Part shown: in pieces, positions 24,825 through 33,242 of the stretch | Layout of the letters: every line of letters begins with the position of its first letter | How positions within the stretch are numbered: the first letter of the stretch is position 1 | From: CAZVAO01 sp964625175 | GTDB taxonomy: Bacteria; Bacillota; UBA994; PWPR01 | Direction: 5' to 3' | Assembly (NCBI GenBank): GCA_964625175.1 | Contig: CAZVAO010000008.1 | Coordinates: 1-37,668 of the forward strand | DNA length: 37,668 nt | Made by a program: the position numbers and the translations under genes | The notes under the pieces: model-generated | The model's database searches: none | Told to the model about the DNA's origin: nothing | What the model saw: only the letters and a program-made list of their open reading frames with translations

Positions 24825-25402
24825 TGGACAATAGTCAGGTAGCATCTCGTTATGCTAAGGCGCTATTTACCTTAGCTGTCGAAAGAAATGCTGTCGAAGC
24901 CTTTAATGATGACCTACAAACACTTGTGGAGTTGTTAGCTAATGAAGAGCAATTGAAGACGATTTTCTTTCATCCCCGCCTTTCTCGTGAAGAAAAGAAC
25001 GGTATTGTTGATGAGCTTTTTGCTGTTGTTTTAGAGAATGAATTTGTTGTTAATTTTGTAAGGTTAGCTATTTCCAAGAAGCGTGAACAAGACATCCCAG
25101 CAATCGTTAAGGCTTGGGAGCTACTCTACGATGACTATAAACAACAATTACCCGTTGAGATTGTGGTTGCTGCAGAGCTTGACGATGACCAATTACAGCA
25201 AATTTTAGCCGATGTGGCACTTCGTACTGGTCGCCAACCCGTTCCGCAAATTATTGTGGATTCCTCAATCCTTGGGGGAGTTGTTCTTAAATATCAAGAT
25301 AAAATTATTGACGGCAGTGTGCGCAAGCAATTGCAACAATTAGCCGCGAGCATCAAGGCTATTCCAATAGCCGGTTTGCGAGGTGAGAAATATGAAAATT
25401 AG
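24824..25402 (+). CDS. atpH: ATP synthase F1 subunit delta
   Basis: The protein has 192 aa, slightly long for the OSCP/delta family. It opens with SQVASRYAKALFTLAVE, the usual delta N-terminus, and ends with the conserved IIVDSSILGGVVLKYQDKIIDGSVRKQLQQL. It joins the b stalk to the top of F1. It overlaps atpF by one base and atpA by 11 bases. Confidence 0.95.
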   Translation: MDNSQVASRYAKALFTLAVERNAVEAFNDDLQTLVELLANEEQLKTIFFHPRLSREEKNGIVDELFAVVLENEFVVNFVRLAISKKREQDIPAIVKAWELLYDDYKQQLPVEIVVAAELDDDQLQQILADVALRTGRQPVPQIIVDSSILGGVVLKYQDKIIDGSVRKQLQQLAASIKAIPIAGLRGEKYEN

Positions 25403-26900
25403 ACCTGAAGAGATAAGTGCCATAATTAAAAAGCAAATAGAATCGTTTCACCAACATTTAGAAGTTGCTGATGTTGGCACAGTATTGAAAACCGGCGACG
25501 GTATTGCTCACATACATGGTTTACAGAATGCTATGTCCAGTGAATTGCTGGAATTTGAGAGTGGCGTTTTTGGTTTAGTGCTTAACTTAGAAGAAGACAG
25601 CGTTGGTTGTGCAATCATGGGTCCGGTTGACAGTGTGCGTGAAGGCGACATTGTTAAACGTACGGGCCGTATCATTGAGGTTCCTGTTGGGGACGCTTTG
25701 ATTGGTCGAGTTGTCAACTCTCTTGGACAGCCAATCGATGGCAAAGGGCCAATCAATACCACGGCGACCCGCCCTGTTGAGGTAATTGCGCCAGGCGTTA
25801 TGTCCCGCCAACCTGTTGATACCCCATTGCAAACGGGGATTAAAGCGATTGACGCAATGACGCCAATCGGTCGAGGTCAGCGCGAGTTAGTCATCGGTGA
25901 CCGCGGGATTGGTAAAACAGCTGTTTGTGTCGATACGATTATTAACCAAAAAGGCGAAGATGTGATTTGTATTTACGTTGCAATCGGACAAAAGACATCA
26001 ACGGTCGCCCGCGTTATCTCTACATTAGAGAAGCATAATGCCATGGAGTACACGATTGTCGTCGCCGCAGGCGCCAGTGAATCTCCACCGATTCAATACC
26101 TAGCACCCTATGCAGGATGTGCGATTGGTGAAGAATTCATGTGGCAAGGCAAAGATGTTTTGGTGGTATATGATGACTTAACGAAACATGCCGCTGCTTA
26201 TCGAGCTATGTCATTATTGCTCCGCCGTCCACCAGGGCGCGAAGCTTATCCTGGAGATGTATTCTATCTCCATTCACGTCTCTTAGAGCGTGCGTCACGC
26301 TTGAACGATAACCTTGGTGGTGGCTCTTTAACCGCTCTGCCAATTATCGAAACTCAAGCAAATGATGTATCCGCTTATATCCCTACGAATGTTATTTCAA
26401 TTACGGATGGTCAAATCTATCTTGAAGCAGACTTATTTTATTCTGGCGTTCGTCCAGCAGTAAATGTAGGTCTTTCAGTTTCAAGGGTAGGTGGTGCTGC
26501 TCAAGTGCGCTCAATGCGGAAGATTTCCGGTTCTTTGCGTCTTGACTTAGCACAATATCGCGAGTTGCAGGCATTTGCTCAATTTGGTGCCGATTTGGAT
26601 GAAAGTACCCAATCCCGTTTAACACGTGGTGCTCGCCTAACCGAGTTATTGAAGCAGCCAGAGAACGATCCTTTGCCAATTGGGCATCAGGTTCTCCAAA
26701 TCTTTGCTGGAACAGAGGGTTATTTTGATAATATCCCACTAGAACGCGTTTCAATTGCCGCTACAGAGCTTACCCAATATGTTAGCCAATTGGAGCCAAA
26801 ACTATTTGGCCGTTTGGCTACTGAGAAGAAATTTACAGATGAGAGTCGTGAGTTGCTTCACAAGTTGGCTTCAGAATTTATTAAACAATATGCTGGTTAG
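25392..26900 (+). CDS. atpA: ATP synthase F1 subunit alpha
   Basis: The protein has 502 aa from ATG 25392 (GAGGTGA upstream; the in-frame GTG 25383 is part of that site). The Walker A is GDRGIGKTAV, followed by QKTSTVARV and the ALPIIETQANDVSAYIPTNVISITDGQIYLE region typical of alpha. It forms the non-catalytic nucleotide sites of F1. Confidence 0.98.
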   Translation: MKIRPEEISAIIKKQIESFHQHLEVADVGTVLKTGDGIAHIHGLQNAMSSELLEFESGVFGLVLNLEEDSVGCAIMGPVDSVREGDIVKRTGRIIEVPVGDALIGRVVNSLGQPIDGKGPINTTATRPVEVIAPGVMSRQPVDTPLQTGIKAIDAMTPIGRGQRELVIGDRGIGKTAVCVDTIINQKGEDVICIYVAIGQKTSTVARVISTLEKHNAMEYTIVVAAGASESPPIQYLAPYAGCAIGEEFMWQGKDVLVVYDDLTKHAAAYRAMSLLLRRPPGREAYPGDVFYLHSRLLERASRLNDNLGGGSLTALPIIETQANDVSAYIPTNVISITDGQIYLEADLFYSGVRPAVNVGLSVSRVGGAAQVRSMRKISGSLRLDLAQYRELQAFAQFGADLDESTQSRLTRGARLTELLKQPENDPLPIGHQVLQIFAGTEGYFDNIPLERVSIAATELTQYVSQLEPKLFGRLATEKKFTDESRELLHKLASEFIKQYAG

Positions 26901-26919
26901 ATTGGTGGTGAAGCAATAA

Positions 26920-27768
26920 ATGGCCAATCTTAAAGATATCAAACGTCGGATTAAAAGCGTTAAGAATACGCAACAGATTACGCGGGCGATGAAGATGGTG
27001 GCTGCTGCAAAATTGCGTCGCGCCCAGAGTACTTTGTTGAAAGCACGCCCGTACGCGGATAAGATTAGTGAGATGTTAGATCGGGTTGGTGAAGTAACCG
27101 ATCTTAACTTACATCCCTTGCTTCAAGTCCATGAAGGTAATCGCACACTTTATATTGTTATTGCGGGCGATCGAGGATTATGTGGGAGCTTCAACGCCCA
27201 GATTAACCGTTTTGCAGATGAGCAAATGGCTGAAGTAGCTGAGACAAGCGTAATTGCTGTTGGTGGACGTGCGCGTGATTATTTCGCTAAAGGCAAGCAT
27301 AATCTTATTGGTGAGTATACGGATTTGGGCGATCATATTAGCTATAATCAAGCACATGAAATTGCTGAAGCAGTGATGACATACTATCTAAATGATGTGG
27401 TAGATAGTGTTAAAATTGTATATTCTCATTTTAAGAACTCAATGGTACGTACTTTAGCAGTACATAACCTTTTGCCAGCTGTTCCTCCAACACGAGAACC
27501 AGGCATTAAGATCGAATACATCTTTGATCCTTCTCCGGAAGAGGTTTTGGACGTGCTTCTGCCAAGCTATATTTCTACAATACTGCATCGAGCGATGCTC
27601 GAGAGTAAGGCGAGTGAACAGGGTGCCCGTATGGCTGCTATGGACTCCGCCACTAAGAATGCTGAAGAAATGATTAAGAAATTGACAATAAAGAAAAATA
27701 GAGCACGTCAAGCAGCGATCACAACAGAAATATCCGAGATCGTTAGCGGTGCAGAAGCACTGAAGTAA
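26920..27768 (+). CDS. atpG: ATP synthase F1 subunit gamma
   Basis: The protein has 282 aa. The N-terminal helix begins MANLKDIKRRIKSVKNTQQITRAMKMVAAAKLRRAQ and the C-terminal helix is ARMAAMDSATKNAEEMIKKLTIKKNRARQAAITTEI, the two halves of the central rotor; GDRGLCGSFN lies between. The ribosome binding site is GGTGGTGA. Confidence 0.97.
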   Translation: MANLKDIKRRIKSVKNTQQITRAMKMVAAAKLRRAQSTLLKARPYADKISEMLDRVGEVTDLNLHPLLQVHEGNRTLYIVIAGDRGLCGSFNAQINRFADEQMAEVAETSVIAVGGRARDYFAKGKHNLIGEYTDLGDHISYNQAHEIAEAVMTYYLNDVVDSVKIVYSHFKNSMVRTLAVHNLLPAVPPTREPGIKIEYIFDPSPEEVLDVLLPSYISTILHRAMLESKASEQGARMAAMDSATKNAEEMIKKLTIKKNRARQAAITTEISEIVSGAEALK

Positions 27769-27781
27769 AGGAGGTCAGCCC

Positions 27782-29188
27782 ATGGAAAATGGACGTGTCA
27801 TTCAGGTAATGGGACCTGTCGTTGACGTTGTGTTCGACGAAGGTCATTTGCCTGATATTTATACAGCGTTGGAAGTGCAAATTACTCTTGAAGGTCAAGA
27901 TGCCCGAACGCTAACTATTGAAGTTATGCAACATCTCGGTGATAACACAGTTCGCGGTGTAGCGATGTCCGCTACAGATGGACTACAACGTGGAACGGAA
28001 GTTATCAATACGGGTAGTCCGATTACGATTCCCGTAGGTACAGAAGTACTGGGACGAGTTTTAAATGTAACGGGCGATTTGATTGATGGTAAAGGTGAGA
28101 TTGGTACCGATCAGCGGTCCTCTATTCACCGTGAAGCGCCAAGTTTGGAAGAACAATCTGGTGTTACTGAGATGTTTGAAACGGGAATCAAAGTTATTGA
28201 CTTATTATGCCCCTATCCACGTGGTGGTAAGATCGGCTTGTTTGGCGGTGCTGGCGTAGGTAAAACCGTTTTAATCCAAGAATTAATCCGCGCAATTGCA
28301 GCTGAACACGGTGGCTACTCGGTATTTGCCGGTGTTGGCGAACGAACCCGTGAAGGTAATGATTTGTACTTAGAGATGACCGAATCCGGTGTAATCGAGA
28401 GTACCGCTATGGTATTTGGTCAGATGAATGAGCCCCCAGGGGCCCGTATGCGTGTCGGCTTATCTGCACTGACAATCGCAGAACACTTTCGTGACGAACT
28501 TGGACAGGATGTATTGCTCTTCATCGATAATATCTTCCGATTTATCCAAGCTGGTTCTGAGGTATCTGCATTGCTTGGGCGTATGCCTTCTGCTGTAGGG
28601 TATCAGCCTACCTTGGCTTATGATGTTGGTCAGTTGCAAGAGCGAATTACATCAACCCGCAAGGGATCTATTACCTCTATCCAAGCGGTATACGTACCTG
28701 CGGATGACTATACCGATCCTGCACCAGCGGTTACATTTGCTCACTTAGATGCAACAACCAACCTCGAGCGTAGCATTTCTGAAAAAGGTATTTATCCAGC
28801 AGTAGATCCACTGGCGTCTTCTTCAAAAATCTTGGAACCAGGTATTGTTGGCCAAGAACATTATGAAGTAGCGCGTGAAGTGCAGGCTGTACTGCAGCGC
28901 TATAAAGAACTCCAAGATATTATTGCAATCTTAGGGATGGACGAGTTAGGTGACGAAGATAAGGCAATCGTTGGACGTGCACGTCGCCTTGAGCGATTCT
29001 TGTCACAACCTTTCTATGTGGCAGAGCAGTTCACAGGATTCCCAGGTCGCTATGTACCGATTAAAGATACAGTACGCAGTTTCCGTGCGGTTCTTAATGG
29101 CGAATACGATGATCTCCCAGAGGAAGCTTTCCTCTACGTAGGGACAATCGAAGAAGCAGTTGAAAAAGCAAAAAAATTGCGCGGATAA
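27782..29188 (+). CDS. atpD: ATP synthase F1 subunit beta
   Basis: The protein has 468 aa. The catalytic Walker A is GGAGVGKTVL (about residues 154-163), then GVGERTREGNDLY (catalytic Glu), LLFIDNIFRFIQAGSEVSALLGRMPSAVGYQPTL (Walker B and the DELSEED-adjacent area) and the later DELGDEDKAIVGRARRLERFLSQPF. It holds the catalytic sites of F1. AAAGGAGGT precedes ATG 27782. Confidence 0.98.
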   Translation: MENGRVIQVMGPVVDVVFDEGHLPDIYTALEVQITLEGQDARTLTIEVMQHLGDNTVRGVAMSATDGLQRGTEVINTGSPITIPVGTEVLGRVLNVTGDLIDGKGEIGTDQRSSIHREAPSLEEQSGVTEMFETGIKVIDLLCPYPRGGKIGLFGGAGVGKTVLIQELIRAIAAEHGGYSVFAGVGERTREGNDLYLEMTESGVIESTAMVFGQMNEPPGARMRVGLSALTIAEHFRDELGQDVLLFIDNIFRFIQAGSEVSALLGRMPSAVGYQPTLAYDVGQLQERITSTRKGSITSIQAVYVPADDYTDPAPAVTFAHLDATTNLERSISEKGIYPAVDPLASSSKILEPGIVGQEHYEVAREVQAVLQRYKELQDIIAILGMDELGDEDKAIVGRARRLERFLSQPFYVAEQFTGFPGRYVPIKDTVRSFRAVLNGEYDDLPEEAFLYVGTIEEAVEKAKKLRG

Positions 29189-29203
29189 GAGAGGTGATTG
29201 AAC

Positions 29204-29608
29204 TTGAGTACCATTCTACTCGATATCGTCACTCCAGAGCGAAAAGTATATAGCAAAGAGGTCAGTATGGTTATTGCACGAGGGGTCTCAGGGGAGCTAG
29301 GTATTATGCCTGGTCACACACCAATACTCGTGGCACTAAAACCACACGCTATGCGTATCAAGATTGAAGGATCGAACAACGAAGAAATCCTGGCCGTTTC
29401 CGGGGGCTTCTTAGAGGTTTCAAAAGATAAGATTACCGTTTTGGCACGCACCGCTGAGTTGCCTGAAGAAATCGATGTGGCACGTGCTAGAGCGGCGTTG
29501 GAACGCGCTGAGAAACTTCTTGAGAAACAAGACGACAATATTGATCACGCTCGTGCGCGCACATCGCTACAGCGGGCGCTTACGCGGATTAACGTCGCCC
29601 AAAAATAA
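29204..29608 (+). CDS. atpC: ATP synthase F1 subunit epsilon
   Basis: The protein has 134 aa. The start is TTG 29204 with GAGGTG 7 nt before; TTG 29198 in the same frame is too close to that site. The N-terminal beta-sandwich (ILLDIVTPERKVYSKEVSMVIARGVSGELGIMPGHTP) and the C-terminal helix hairpin (ARARAALERAEKLLEK..ARARTSLQRALTRI) are complete. It couples and regulates the rotor. It is the last gene of the operon. Confidence 0.96.
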   Translation: MSTILLDIVTPERKVYSKEVSMVIARGVSGELGIMPGHTPILVALKPHAMRIKIEGSNNEEILAVSGGFLEVSKDKITVLARTAELPEEIDVARARAALERAEKLLEKQDDNIDHARARTSLQRALTRINVAQK

Positions 29609-29743
29609 TAGAATTCCAAAAATCCACGCTATCGGTGTTTCTCAGATGTTTGCTTATTCGACATAATGAAGTATGGCATCATTGCATAAACATATTCGTG
29701 CCTTGATATCGAAGTATTTTTGAAATTTTATGCATGAAAAACA

Positions 29744-29773
29744 GGGACTGCCCATTAGGGCGGTCCCATTTTT
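29744..29773 (+). terminator. Terminator of the atp operon, copy 1
   Basis: GGGACTGCCC and GGGCGGTCCC pair (one G-U) around ATTA, followed by ATTTTTG. It lies 136 nt after atpC. Confidence 0.8.
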
Positions 29774-29897
29774 GATTATCAGGGATCATAGGTGTGATTC
29801 GCCCTGATTATCTTCATTCAACGTACAACATGTGCGCCATCAATTCGGATTGCCTTGACCTCACCACGATTCTGAAATTCTATGCATCTTAATAAGC

Positions 29898-29927
29898 AAG
29901 GGACTGTCCAGCAGATAGTCCCTTTTT
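29898..29927 (+). terminator. Second terminator, similar to copy 1
   Basis: AAGGGACT and AGTCCCTT pair around an 11-nt loop, followed by TTTTTG. The bases before it (TGAAATTCTATGCAT, 29873-29887) repeat those before copy 1 (TGAAATTTTATGCAT, 29721-29735), so the unit seems duplicated about 152 nt apart. Confidence 0.7.
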
Positions 29928-30213
29928 GCACGTCCAATGAACCTAACTGTAAAATGAACGGAGAAAGGATAGCAGGGTACTATATCCTGTTTTTTACAAT
30001 TATTTCACACTTTCTTATCCAAAAACCCATGCTGATTTAACAATTTTAATGCATACTGTTAGTACAGCAGTTACAACAACACGTTTCTCCTTTATGCAAA
30101 AGTGACACCCCCCCCAAAGCGTCAATCGGACGCAACCTGTAGCGCTAGTCGCCAGGACACGAGAATATATTTTTGGCGAATGCTTGGATCGCTGAAATGA
30201 ATTCATTTTGAAG

Positions 30214-30249
30214 CAAGAGGTCTTCCATTATATAATGGGAGGCCTCTTG
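30214..30249. repeat. Long near-perfect inverted repeat
   Basis: CAAGAGGTCTTCCATTA pairs with TAATGGGAGGCCTCTTG over 17 positions (two G-U in RNA) around TA. TGGTTTAAT follows, not a T run. It could be an operator, an attenuator or an mRNA end. Confidence 0.6.
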
Positions 30250-30482
30250 TGGTTTAATCCGCGGAGGTGGGTGAGTACTGGGTATTCGTAAAATGTGTCT
30301 TTTCTGGGAAGTTAGTTCAGAAAAAGTGCAATAAGGAAGAGGTACAGCTCTGAGCAATTGGTTATAAGTTAAGTAAAAGGTGAAAAGCTGAAATATTTAT
30401 TGCAAAATGTGCGCTATGGTGAGAAGGCGTCATTTTTTTTTGCATATTAATAATAAAATATGATAAAAATGGAAAATAATGT

Positions 30483-30510
30483 TTGACATTATGGAAAATG
30501 ATGGTAAAAT
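30483..30510 (+). promoter_or_regulatory. Strong promoter of the Tad-like locus
   Basis: TTGACA (perfect -35, 30483-30488), 16 nt, TAAAAT (30505-30510), in an AT-rich stretch, about 65 nt before the first gene, whose ribosome binding site is GGGAGGA. Confidence 0.65.
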
Positions 30511-30574
30511 ATGTATATAAACAATTAATTTTCTTACAGGCATATGCCGCTTAATTCGGTAGAGGGAGGATTAT

Positions 30575-31831
30575 GTGACGGTTAAATTACAAATCGCTAT
30601 TTTAGCAAAATCCGAATATCGTCAAATTCTGCAGACCCTAGGACAAAATATCCAGATCTGCTATACAGCTTACGGGAAAGTATCCATAAAAAAAGCAATT
30701 CTCGATCTATTTCATCTCAATTTACAAGTACTCATTGTTCAAGCAGATGTAGCGAGTGAAAGCAGTTTAAGAGATAACCTCCAACAATTGCGCATCAAAC
30801 GACCCGATGTACGCGTAATCATCTTTGCGCCAGGCAGGCGTCCAGGAGATCGCCTCGTTGCAGGGATCATCTCTCTTGGAATCTATGATATTGTTGCGCC
30901 AGATCTTAAGGAAGATGCTCAAAGCATAGTGAACCACCTGATCACGACGCTGCATCAACCGACGCCTGAGTATCGCTCAATTGCCCAATGGGATACTTTG
31001 AACGAAATATCAAAAAAGGAAATGTCGCTAACTGCCCTGCCACGGCAAACGGTCATTGTGATCAATCTGACAGAACAGGCAGGCGCTACTTTTGTCGCGA
31101 CTTCCATAGCTGGAGCAGTTGCTGATTTGGGCATTCACCCTACTTTGATCGAAATGCCAACGAAGCCTCACTATTTTCATATTCTGGGGATGGCATTATA
31201 TGAGAAGATTTCCCGTCAGCAATTATACAGCTATCCGCATGAAATAATAAAGCATGCACAGCTGGAAGCGAATCGGGCCATCATCTTCGACAATATTGCC
31301 TACGTGATGACCGATCCAAGAAAAGTTCAAATTGCGGAATGGAGTCAAACGCGCATGATGCAGCTGATTCTGTGTTGCAAGCAAACAGGTTTAGTCTTGA
31401 TTGACGGTGGTAGTTGCTTATCCTGCCAAGCGGTTCAAGAAATGGCCCCACTCGCTGACCTAATCGTTGTTGTCATAGATCCTTTGCCACAACGACTTAG
31501 TACCGCTAATGATCAGATCGAGTTTTTGGAGATGCTTCAGGGAAAGGGGATATCCATTATTTATGTTGTGAACAAGTGGGACCGCTCAATTCCACGTCAG
31601 GATTTCTTAACGATCGCGGCGATTGAGCCGACAGCCTATTTCCCTATGGTTAACGCGGCTGCAATGTATCAGGCAGGGTACGCATGCGCAATCCCTTACA
31701 TGGTACCAAGTGTTCGTAACGCATTACAAAAACCGCTGGATTCAATTATTAAGCGTTTATTACCCAAGGAAATATATCGACAGAAGCAGCACATGAACCG
31801 CAAAAGATGGATACGAGGGAAAGTGAAATAA
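30575..31831 (+). CDS. CpaE/TadZ-like protein with degenerate P-loop
   Basis: The protein has 418 aa, from GTG 30575 (GGGAGGA upstream; the GTG lies in ATGTGA). Residues 1-130 resemble a receiver-like domain (LQVLIVQADV.., DVRVIIFAPG, SLGIYDIVAPD), as in CpaE. A SIMIBI/ParA-like ATPase fold follows (QTVIVINLTEQAGATFVATSIAGAVADLGIHPTLIEM), but where the P-loop should read GGxGKT it reads TEQAGATF, without the Lys. GLVLIDGG and ADLIVVVIDPLPQRL sit at the later switch positions. TadZ-type proteins mark the cell site for pilus assembly. As first gene of the locus, it probably places the machine at the membrane without normal ATP hydrolysis. The stop overlaps the next ATG (TAATG). Confidence 0.7.
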   Translation: MTVKLQIAILAKSEYRQILQTLGQNIQICYTAYGKVSIKKAILDLFHLNLQVLIVQADVASESSLRDNLQQLRIKRPDVRVIIFAPGRRPGDRLVAGIISLGIYDIVAPDLKEDAQSIVNHLITTLHQPTPEYRSIAQWDTLNEISKKEMSLTALPRQTVIVINLTEQAGATFVATSIAGAVADLGIHPTLIEMPTKPHYFHILGMALYEKISRQQLYSYPHEIIKHAQLEANRAIIFDNIAYVMTDPRKVQIAEWSQTRMMQLILCCKQTGLVLIDGGSCLSCQAVQEMAPLADLIVVVIDPLPQRLSTANDQIEFLEMLQGKGISIIYVVNKWDRSIPRQDFLTIAAIEPTAYFPMVNAAAMYQAGYACAIPYMVPSVRNALQKPLDSIIKRLLPKEIYRQKQHMNRKRWIRGKVK

Positions 31832-32514
31832 TGGGGATTATTCGGAACAAAACGTTTCTAGCTATTGTGAGTTTAGCTTTAGCACTTCTGCTGGCATTTA
31901 TCATCACGCCTGCTCTCGTTAAAGCGCAGAATCAATTAATCGAAGTCATCGTAGTCAAGCAAGATATCGGAATTTTTAAGCTGATTACGGCCGATATGGT
32001 TGAATTGAAGCAAGTAAGATCCAATAATATTCCCCTGCAAGCCTTACGGAGCAAGGGGGAAATCGTAGGAAAGTATTCAGCAGTACCCATTTTCGCTGGG
32101 GATTTTATCACCTCGGCTAAGCTACGAGACCACCTGCCACCCAATCAGTATTTGCAACAATTGCCAAAGGACAAAACGGCCGTGTCTGTTGCCGTATCCG
32201 GACTTTCTTCAGCATTGGGTGGACAGCTCGTAGCGGGTGATCTTGTGCGTATCGTAGCCTTTAGTCGTTACCAAGATGCATTACTAACAGATTCTGAACT
32301 CGAGGAGATTCCTATCGGAGATATTCTAAATGCAGCGGGAGAGAGTATTCGTTTTGCGGCGAAAGAAACCTCACCAACTTTGAGTGACAAAATTGATATT
32401 GTCCCAGCCGTTGTCACATTTATTTGTACAGTGGAGCAATCGCTAAAAATTATTGAGTTTGAGGGCAAAGGAGATGTTCACTTAATCCTGGTTAAGCGAG
32501 GGAGCGAGTCATGA
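31831..32514 (+). CDS. CpaB/RcpC-like SAF-domain protein
   Basis: The protein has 227 aa. ATG 31831 overlaps the previous stop; the in-frame ATG 31807 lies inside the CpaE-like gene. One N-terminal membrane helix (about 9-28) anchors an outside part starting with a SAF domain (VVVKQDIGIFKLITADMVELKQV..GKYSAVPIFAGDFIT), then the CpaB-type AVSVAVSGLSSALGGQLVAGDLVRIVAF. It is shorter than most CpaB proteins (about 250-300 aa). CpaB supports pilus assembly at the envelope. The stop overlaps the next gene (ATGA). Confidence 0.75.
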   Translation: MGIIRNKTFLAIVSLALALLLAFIITPALVKAQNQLIEVIVVKQDIGIFKLITADMVELKQVRSNNIPLQALRSKGEIVGKYSAVPIFAGDFITSAKLRDHLPPNQYLQQLPKDKTAVSVAVSGLSSALGGQLVAGDLVRIVAFSRYQDALLTDSELEEIPIGDILNAAGESIRFAAKETSPTLSDKIDIVPAVVTFICTVEQSLKIIEFEGKGDVHLILVKRGSES

Positions 32515-33242
32515 TTATAGCGGTATGGGGCAGTAATGGCGCTGGGAAAACAATGATTGCCGCGCATCTGGCACAGGTATATGCACAGAGGGTAACTACG
32601 ATAGCAATTGGGGGCGCACTCAGTCACAGTAGCTTGCAGCATTGTTTTGGTCTCTCAGACAATCAAAAATCTTTGAAAAAAGTGCTCTTAAATGCCTCTG
32701 CAATCTTCGATAATTTGATTGCTCACAATCAGTACGACCACCTATTCCTTTTGGATAATAGTGCGGGGGAAGACTGTTTGGCATATGCCGATATCATAGA
32801 AGAGCAGGCCCAGAACCTTTTACAAGCTGCAGCAGCAAACTCTGAGCTAACTATAGTGGATTGTGCCGTAAGTTATGACAACGTATTAACAAGAGCCGCT
32901 CTGCTTCGTGCTGATCGCATTCTCTATATATTGGATCATCGGTTAGAGAGTGCCTCCTTTTACTTTGCTCATAAGCAGCTGCTACAACGTCTACGACTTG
33001 AACCAAAAATGACCTACATCCTCAATAAGTGCGGGGGAGTGGTTTCAAGCAAAGCATTTAGCCGTGAAATGAACCAATCGTTCCACTGGGCAATTCCATT
33101 TGTCAGTCGATTTGGTGCAGGCATATCGAATGGTGCAATATTAGGCAAGCAGGATGTTTTAAGGCGACGCGAGAGGCGTTTTCTGAGAATCTTACAAAAA
33201 ATTGCGGACGATTCTTTGAATGGTATTGAGTTCGTCCAATGA
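32511..33242 (+). CDS. P-loop ATPase, ParA/CpaE-like, intact Walker A
   Basis: The protein has 243 aa. It starts MIIAVWGSNGAGKTMIAAHLAQ, with Walker A GSNGAGKT at residues 7-14 in the SIMIBI style. Then come HLFLLDNSAGED, LTIVDCAVSYDN (Walker B/switch II-like) and ADRILYILDHRLESASFYFAHKQLLQ. It is about the size of the ATPase half of CpaE and could be the catalytic partner of the degenerate CpaE-like protein two genes upstream. I do not know a named family. It overlaps both neighbours by 4 nt (ATGA). Confidence 0.65.
   Translation: MIIAVWGSNGAGKTMIAAHLAQVYAQRVTTIAIGGALSHSSLQHCFGLSDNQKSLKKVLLNASAIFDNLIAHNQYDHLFLLDNSAGEDCLAYADIIEEQAQNLLQAAAANSELTIVDCAVSYDNVLTRAALLRADRILYILDHRLESASFYFAHKQLLQRLRLEPKMTYILNKCGGVVSSKAFSREMNQSFHWAIPFVSRFGAGISNGAILGKQDVLRRRERRFLRILQKIADDSLNGIEFVQ

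Larger units (their letters stand above)
29928..30574. other. Long non-coding region before the Tad locus
   Basis: No supported ORF lies in these about 650 bases. A weak hairpin (AGGATA/TATCCT at about 29966-29990 followed by GTTTTTT) may be a third terminator. A run of eight or nine C occurs near 30106. The hairpin at 30214 and the promoter at 30483 are listed separately. I looked for the c-di-GMP-I riboswitch core and did not see it. Confidence 0.4.

Noticed and set aside
30015..30206. Minus-strand 63-codon ORF in the long intergenic gap
   Set aside because: It has no ribosome binding site or recognisable motif, and it spans a homopolymer C run, which makes the frame unreliable.
30573..30578. 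ATG-TGA start-stop overlapping the GTG start of the CpaE-like gene (also at 9239-9234 on the minus strand)
   Set aside because: Any GTG start preceded by AT and followed by A gives this. Two cases are not enough to claim start-stop regulation.
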